Part shown: in pieces, positions 4,104 to 8,948 of the stretch
Layout: every line of letters begins with the position of its first letter
Numbering within the stretch: position 1 is the stretch's first letter
DNA from: an uncultured Oscillospiraceae bacterium
GTDB lineage: Bacteria > Bacillota > Clostridia > Oscillospirales > Ruminococcaceae
DNA length: 8,948 nt
Assembly: GCA_900543705.1 (NCBI GenBank)
Contig: UQSL01000077.1
Coordinates: forward strand, 1 to 8,948
Direction: 5' to 3'
The notes under the pieces: generated by a model
Database searches by the model: none
What the model saw: the letters and a program-made list of their open reading frames with translations, nothing else
Told to the model about the DNA's origin: nothing
Made by a program: the position numbers and the translations under genes

Positions 4104-7100
4104 ATGGTGAATGTCAAGCCAGTACAGCTGGGCAAGAACGTACGAATGAGCTTTTCGCGGATTAACGAGGTTTTGGAGATGCCAAACCTCATCGAAATCC
4201 AGAAAAACTCATACCAATGGTTCCTCGAGGAAGGGCTCAAAGAGGTCTTCCACGACGTCTCAGCAATCTCGGACTACACCGGAAACCTGGTACTCGATTT
4301 TATTGACTACCGCCTTGACGAGCAGCCGAAATACTCGGTGGAGGAGTGCAAGGAACGCGATGCGACTTATGCCGCTCCGCTTCGTGTGCGCGCACGGCTT
4401 TTGAACAAGGAGACCGGCGAGGTTAAGGAGCAGGAAATCTTTATGGGAGATTTCCCGCTGATGACCGAAAGCGGTACCTTTGTTATTAACGGCGCCGAAC
4501 GCGCCATCGTCTCCCAGCTTGTCCGCTCTCCGGGTGTTTACTATGGAATGAACTTTGACAAAACCGGTAAAAAGCTGTTTAACGCCACGGTCATCCCGAA
4601 CCGCGGTGCATGGCTCGAGTATGAGACGGATTCCAACGATATCTTCTATGTCCGTATCGACAAAAACAGAAAGCTCCCGGTCACTACGTTTATCCGCGCC
4701 CTCGGCCTATCCACTGACCAGCAGATCATTGATTTCTTCGGCGAAGACGAACGCATGCTTGCTACCATTCAAAAGGATGCGACCAAGAACACCGAGGAAG
4801 CTTTGCTTGAAGTATACCGCAAGCTCCGTCCTGGCGAGCCGCCAACGATTGAGAGTGCACAATCCCATATTGACATGCTCTTCTTTGACCCGAGAAGATA
4901 CGATATGTCCAAAGTCGGCCGGTATAAGTACAACAAAAAGCTGGCGCTCGGCACCCGTATCACGGGCAAAACCCTGGCGCAGCCGGTTGTCAACCCGCTG
5001 ACCGGCGAGATCATTGCCGAAGAGGGCCAGACCCTGACGAGGGAGATGGCACACGAAATCGAGCGCAGCGGCGTCGACACCGTTTACCTCAATGTAGAGG
5101 AGAAACTCGTCAAGGTTATTTCCAACGGCATGGTGAACCTCGCGGATTTCGTTTCCTTTGACCCGCTCGAAACCTTAGGCATCAAGGAAAAAGTCCGCTT
5201 CACCGTCCTCAGAGAGATTCTCGAGAGCACGACAGATGAAGAAGCCCTCAAAGAAACGATTACAGCCCGCATCGACGAGCTGATTCCGAAGCATATCATC
5301 ATTGATGATATCTTCTCTACCATTAACTACCTCAACAACCTCGGCTATGACGTCGGTACTACCGACGACATCGACCACCTCGGAAACCGCAGGATCCGTT
5401 CAGTCGGCGAACTGCTCCAAAACCAGTTCCGCATCGGCTTTTCCAGAATGGAGCGTGTCATCCGTGAAAGAATGACCCTGCAGGCACAGGATATGGATAT
5501 CGTGACTCCACAGGCGCTCATCAATATCCGTCCGGTTGTCGCAGCAATTAAGGAATTCTTCGGTTCTTCCCCGCTGTCCCAGTTCATGGATCAGAACAAC
5601 CCGCTCGCAGAGCTGACTCACAAGCGCCGTCTTTCCGCGCTCGGCCCGGGCGGTCTGTCCCGTGACCGTGCAGGATTTGAGGTCCGTGACGTCCACTACA
5701 CCCACTATGGACGCATGTGCCCGATTGAGACCCCTGAGGGCCCGAACATCGGTCTTATCTCCTACCTCGCAACCTATGCGAGAATTAACGAATATGGCTT
5801 CATCGAAGCTCCTTACCGCCGTGTCGACAAGGAAACCGGCGTCGTCACCGACGAGGTCACTTATATGACCGCGGACGTGGAGGACGAATATGTCGTCGCC
5901 CAGGCAAATGAGCCGCTCGATGAGAATAACCGCTTTGTCAAACAGCGCGTCAACGTCCGTTTCCGCGATCAAATTGTGGAGATGGATAAGTCCCGCGTCG
6001 ACTACATGGACGTCTCCCCGAAGATGGTCGTCTCCGTTGCAACGGCAATGATTCCGTTCCTTGAAAACGACGACGCGAACCGCGCACTGATGGGCGCGAA
6101 CATGCAGCGCCAGGCAGTACCCTTGCTCAAGACCGAGTCTCCGATTGTCGGTACCGGAATGGAGTACAAGGCGGCAGTCGACTCCGGCGTCTGCGTCCTT
6201 GCAAAAGAGGACGGCGTCGTCGAGCGCGTCAGCGCAGATGAAATCGTCATCCGCACCGAGCAGGGAAGCAACCACAGCTATAAGTTGGTCAAATTCATGC
6301 GTTCCAACCAGGGAACTTGTATTAACCAGCGCCCGATTGTGGAGCTTGGCGAGAAGATCACAAAAGGCCAGGTTATCGCGGACGGCCCGGCTACGAGCAA
6401 CGGCGAAATCAGCCTCGGCAAGAACGCCCTAGTCGGCTTTATGACCTGGGAAGGATACAACTACGAGGACGCAGTCCTTTTGAATGAGAAGCTTGTCCGC
6501 GACGACGTCTATACCTCCATCCACATCGAGGAGTATGAAACCGAAGCGCGCGATACCAAGCTTGGACCTGAGGAAATCACCCGCGACATCCCGAATGTCG
6601 GCGAGGATGCGCTTAAAGACCTCGACGACCGCGGCATTATCCGCGTCGGCGCGGAAGTCCGTTCCGGCGATATCCTCGTCGGAAAGGTCACTCCAAAGGG
6701 GGAGACTGAGCTGACCGCGGAAGAACGCCTGCTACGCGCCATCTTCGGCGAAAAGGCAAGGGAAGTCCGCGACACCTCTTTGAAGGTTCCGCACGGGGAG
6801 TACGGCATTGTGGTCGACGTCAAAGTATTTACCCGGGAAAACAGCGACGAATTAAACCCTGGCGTCAATATGGTCGTCCGCTGCTATGTCGCGCAGAAGA
6901 GAAAAATCTCTGTCGGCGACAAGATGGCGGGACGCCATGGTAACAAGGGCGTCGTCTCCCGCATTCTTCCGCAGGAGGATATGCCGTTTTTACCGGACGG
7001 CACGCCGCTTGATATCGTGCTCAATCCCTTGGGCGTCCCGTCCCGTATGAACATCGGGCAAGTATTGGAAGTGCATCTGGGTTATGCAGCGAAGGCGCTC

Positions 7101-7865
7101 GGCTGGAAGATTATGACCCCAGTCTTTGACGGCGCAAACGAGGAGGATATCCGCGATGCGCTCAGAGAGGCGGGCTATGCGGAAGACGGCAAGGTGCAGC
7201 TGTACGACGGACGCACCGGCGAGCCGTTTGACAACCGTGTCACCGTCGGCTACATGTATTACCTGAAGCTCCATCATCTGGTTGATGATAAGATCCACGC
7301 CCGTTCCACCGGACCGTACTCCCTCGTCACGCAGCAGCCTCTGGGTGGTAAAGCTCAGTTCGGCGGCCAGCGTTTTGGTGAGATGGAGGTCTGGGCGCTC
7401 GAGGCGTACGGCGCGGCTTATACCCTCCAGGAAATCCTGACGGTCAAGTCGGATGACGTGGTCGGCCGTGTCAAGACCTATGAGGCCATTGTAAAGGGAC
7501 AAAACGTCCCGACGCCGGGTATCCCGGAGGCATGCAAGGTCCTTATTAAAGAACTCCAGTCCCTCGCACTTGATATCCGCGTTCTCGATAAAGACGGGAA
7601 TGAAATCGACCTCAAGCAGGATTTCGACGACGATGACGATATCGGCATGCATCATATGGACGATGGGGCCTTTGAGGATGTCGCGGTGGAAGGCGACATG
7701 GAAGGTTATGCCGTCCACGATGCAGAAGATGAGGATACCGGCATGACGGGAATCGGTGAGCAGGAGGAAGAAGACGTCATGGAGGAGGAGCCGGAAAGCC
7801 TGTTTGAAGAGCCGGACGGATTCGACCTGGATAAAGACGTATTTAGCGACGAAGAAGATTTCTAA
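4104..7865 (+). CDS. rpoB: DNA-directed RNA polymerase subunit beta
   Basis: Complete 1253-residue beta subunit, which forms the catalytic half of RNA polymerase with beta-prime. The rifampicin region is at 485-513 (FFGSSPLSQFMDQNNPLAEL, then THKRRLSALG). Next come GPNIGLI near 547-553, NMQRQAVPLL, and GYNYEDAV with E788/D789, matching E. coli E813/D814. GDKMAGRHGNKGV has the active-site lysines K940 and K948 (E. coli K1065 and K1073). The C-terminal block contains GGKAQFGGQRFGEMEVWALE. The main rifampicin contacts are wild type (Q493, D496, H506, S511), while E. coli Q510 is replaced by P490. Residues 1170-1253 are a strongly acidic tail: 37 D/E against two lysines, making the protein about 60 residues longer than B. 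subtilis RpoB. The ATG at 4104 follows GGAG at 4088-4091, a rather wide gap of 12; the N-terminal alignment supports this start. rpoC follows after 18 bases. No rplL lies upstream. Confidence 0.98.
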   Translation: MVNVKPVQLGKNVRMSFSRINEVLEMPNLIEIQKNSYQWFLEEGLKEVFHDVSAISDYTGNLVLDFIDYRLDEQPKYSVEECKERDATYAAPLRVRARLLNKETGEVKEQEIFMGDFPLMTESGTFVINGAERAIVSQLVRSPGVYYGMNFDKTGKKLFNATVIPNRGAWLEYETDSNDIFYVRIDKNRKLPVTTFIRALGLSTDQQIIDFFGEDERMLATIQKDATKNTEEALLEVYRKLRPGEPPTIESAQSHIDMLFFDPRRYDMSKVGRYKYNKKLALGTRITGKTLAQPVVNPLTGEIIAEEGQTLTREMAHEIERSGVDTVYLNVEEKLVKVISNGMVNLADFVSFDPLETLGIKEKVRFTVLREILESTTDEEALKETITARIDELIPKHIIIDDIFSTINYLNNLGYDVGTTDDIDHLGNRRIRSVGELLQNQFRIGFSRMERVIRERMTLQAQDMDIVTPQALINIRPVVAAIKEFFGSSPLSQFMDQNNPLAELTHKRRLSALGPGGLSRDRAGFEVRDVHYTHYGRMCPIETPEGPNIGLISYLATYARINEYGFIEAPYRRVDKETGVVTDEVTYMTADVEDEYVVAQANEPLDENNRFVKQRVNVRFRDQIVEMDKSRVDYMDVSPKMVVSVATAMIPFLENDDANRALMGANMQRQAVPLLKTESPIVGTGMEYKAAVDSGVCVLAKEDGVVERVSADEIVIRTEQGSNHSYKLVKFMRSNQGTCINQRPIVELGEKITKGQVIADGPATSNGEISLGKNALVGFMTWEGYNYEDAVLLNEKLVRDDVYTSIHIEEYETEARDTKLGPEEITRDIPNVGEDALKDLDDRGIIRVGAEVRSGDILVGKVTPKGETELTAEERLLRAIFGEKAREVRDTSLKVPHGEYGIVVDVKVFTRENSDELNPGVNMVVRCYVAQKRKISVGDKMAGRHGNKGVVSRILPQEDMPFLPDGTPLDIVLNPLGVPSRMNIGQVLEVHLGYAAKALGWKIMTPVFDGANEEDIRDALREAGYAEDGKVQLYDGRTGEPFDNRVTVGYMYYLKLHHLVDDKIHARSTGPYSLVTQQPLGGKAQFGGQRFGEMEVWALEAYGAAYTLQEILTVKSDDVVGRVKTYEAIVKGQNVPTPGIPEACKVLIKELQSLALDIRVLDKDGNEIDLKQDFDDDDDIGMHHMDDGAFEDVAVEGDMEGYAVHDAEDEDTGMTGIGEQEEEDVMEEEPESLFEEPDGFDLDKDVFSDEEDF

Positions 7866-7883
7866 GAAAGAGGGGTCGCAATT

Positions 7884-8948
7884 TTGGAATTTAACGCATT
7901 TGAATCTATGAAAATCGGCCTTGCTTCTCCGGAGCAGATCCGTGAGTGGTCTTACGGAGAGGTCAAGAAACCCGAAACCATAAATTACAGAACGCTCAAA
8001 CCGGAGCGTGACGGCCTTTTCTGCGAGCGCATCTTTGGGCCGCAGAAGGACTGGGAATGCCACTGCGGAAAGTACAAGAGAATCCGTTACAAAGGCAAAA
8101 TCTGTGACCGCTGCGGCGTAGAGGTTACCCGTGCAAAGGTCAGAAGAGAGAGAATGGGCCACATTGAACTGGCGGCCCCTGTCTCCCATATCTGGTACTT
8201 TAAAGGAATCCCTTCCCGCATGGGCCTCATCCTCGACATCTCCCCGAGACTGCTCGAGAAGGTTCTCTACTTTGCCGCTTACATTGTAACCGACCCTGGC
8301 AGTACGCCGCTTGAAACAAACCAACTGCTTACCGAAAAAGAATACCGCGACATGCGGGAAAAATATGAGGATGAATTCTGCGCCGGCATGGGCGCGGAGG
8401 CCATCAAGGAACTGCTCCAAAAGCTCGACCTTGAAAAACTGGCGAAAGAGCTCAAAGAGGAACTCGATGCTTCTACCGGGCAAAAACGGGCGAGAATCCT
8501 CAAGAGATTGGAAGTTGTCGAGGCATTCCGTACCTCCGGCAACAAGCCGGAATGGATGATTCTCGATGTCATCCCGGTCATTCCGCCCGATATCCGCCCG
8601 ATGGTACAGCTTGACGGCGGCCGCTTTGCGACATCCGACTTAAACGATTTGTATCGCCGTGTGATCAACCGCAACAATCGTCTGAAAAGGCTGCTGGAAC
8701 TTGGAGCTCCGGACATCATCGTTCGCAACGAGAAGAGAATGCTCCAGGAAGCAGTCGACGCGCTGATCGATAACGGCCGGCGCGGTAGGCCTGTTACCGG
8801 CCCGAACAACCGCCCGCTCAAATCTCTGTCTGATATGCTCAAGGGGAAACAGGGACGTTTCCGTCAGAACCTGCTCGGCAAACGTGTCGACTATTCCGGC
8901 CGTTCGGCTATCGTCGTCGGCCCGGAGCTCAAGATGTACCAGTGCGGC
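7884..8948 (+). CDS. rpoC: DNA-directed RNA polymerase subunit beta-prime, N-terminal part (runs off the right edge)
   Basis: The first 355 codons of beta-prime, which carries the catalytic Mg site and the DNA clamp. The start MEFNAFESMKIGLASPEQIR matches Firmicutes RpoC. The zinc-binding cysteines are C59, C61, C74 and C77 (CHCG...CDRC), equal to E. coli C70, C72, C85 and C88. GGRFATSDLNDLYRRVINRN begins at about 245 and leads into the clamp-helix coiled coil that binds sigma (about 255-300). The window ends in the switch-2 region (GKQGRFRQNLLGKRVDYSG, then KMYQCG). The catalytic NADFDGD motif lies beyond the edge. The start codon is TTG at 7884, supported by AGAGGGG at 7869-7875 eight bases upstream and by alignment. 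The in-frame ATG at 7908 would cut off conserved N-terminal residues and lacks a well-placed ribosome site. It is cotranscribed with rpoB. No frameshift or missing key residue is seen in the part present. Confidence 0.98.
   Translation, partial: MEFNAFESMKIGLASPEQIREWSYGEVKKPETINYRTLKPERDGLFCERIFGPQKDWECHCGKYKRIRYKGKICDRCGVEVTRAKVRRERMGHIELAAPVSHIWYFKGIPSRMGLILDISPRLLEKVLYFAAYIVTDPGSTPLETNQLLTEKEYRDMREKYEDEFCAGMGAEAIKELLQKLDLEKLAKELKEELDASTGQKRARILKRLEVVEAFRTSGNKPEWMILDVIPVIPPDIRPMVQLDGGRFATSDLNDLYRRVINRNNRLKRLLELGAPDIIVRNEKRMLQEAVDALIDNGRRGRPVTGPNNRPLKSLSDMLKGKQGRFRQNLLGKRVDYSGRSAIVVGPELKMYQCG

Noticed and set aside
5400..6275. Minus-strand open frame (291 codons) inside rpoB
   Set aside because: Antisense shadow of conserved rpoB sequence including the rifampicin region; no family features.
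6990..8483. Long minus-strand open frame (497 codons) across rpoB/rpoC
   Set aside because: It lies entirely antisense to two certain genes, has no ribosome site or recognisable domains, and is explained by the codon bias of the sense strand.
1..8948. CRISPR array, insertion sequence, prophage or defence system
   Set aside because: No regularly spaced repeats, transposase or integrase motifs, or flanking direct repeats were seen on either strand.

Overview
The window looks like chromosomal DNA from a Clostridia-type Firmicute, probably near the Oscillospiraceae/Ruminococcaceae. This rests on strong GGAGG-type ribosome binding sites, a TTG-started rpoC with a Bacillus/Clostridium-like N-terminus, a tRNA with encoded CCA, T-tailed intrinsic terminators and a multi-PAS diguanylate cyclase. 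The genus cannot be fixed from the sequence alone.

Layout. The left third is read on the minus strand. It holds the start of an iron-sulfur flavoprotein gene that runs off the left edge (1-438), a short degenerate stretch that looks like the remains of a second GAF/PAS signalling protein (about 435-711), and an intact PAS-PAS-PAS-PAS-GGDEF diguanylate cyclase (756-2834). A non-coding block follows (2835-3487). It contains the cyclase promoter, three intrinsic terminators in a row on the minus strand, a tRNA-Thr(CGT) gene with a strong promoter, and two divergent promoters separated by a perfect inverted repeat. The right side is read on the plus strand: a small four-helix membrane protein of unknown function (3488-3847) with its own terminator, then rpoB (complete, 4104-7865) and rpoC (first 355 codons, 7884 to the edge).

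How it works together. rpoB and rpoC encode the two catalytic subunits of RNA polymerase and form an operon with an 18-base gap. The best rpoB promoter has its -35 box inside the 3' arm of the preceding gene's terminator, and rpoB has a leader of roughly 165 bases. The usual rplJ-rplL genes are not upstream; the membrane protein and tRNA sit there instead. The cyclase would make c-di-GMP in response to signals sensed by its PAS domains.

I find no CRISPR array, insertion sequence, phage gene or obvious new multi-gene system. The points most worth a second look are the terminator-bounded, structure-rich intergenic DNA at about 2972-3128, the PAS/GAF remnant, the promoter/terminator overlap before rpoB, and the uncharacterised membrane protein.
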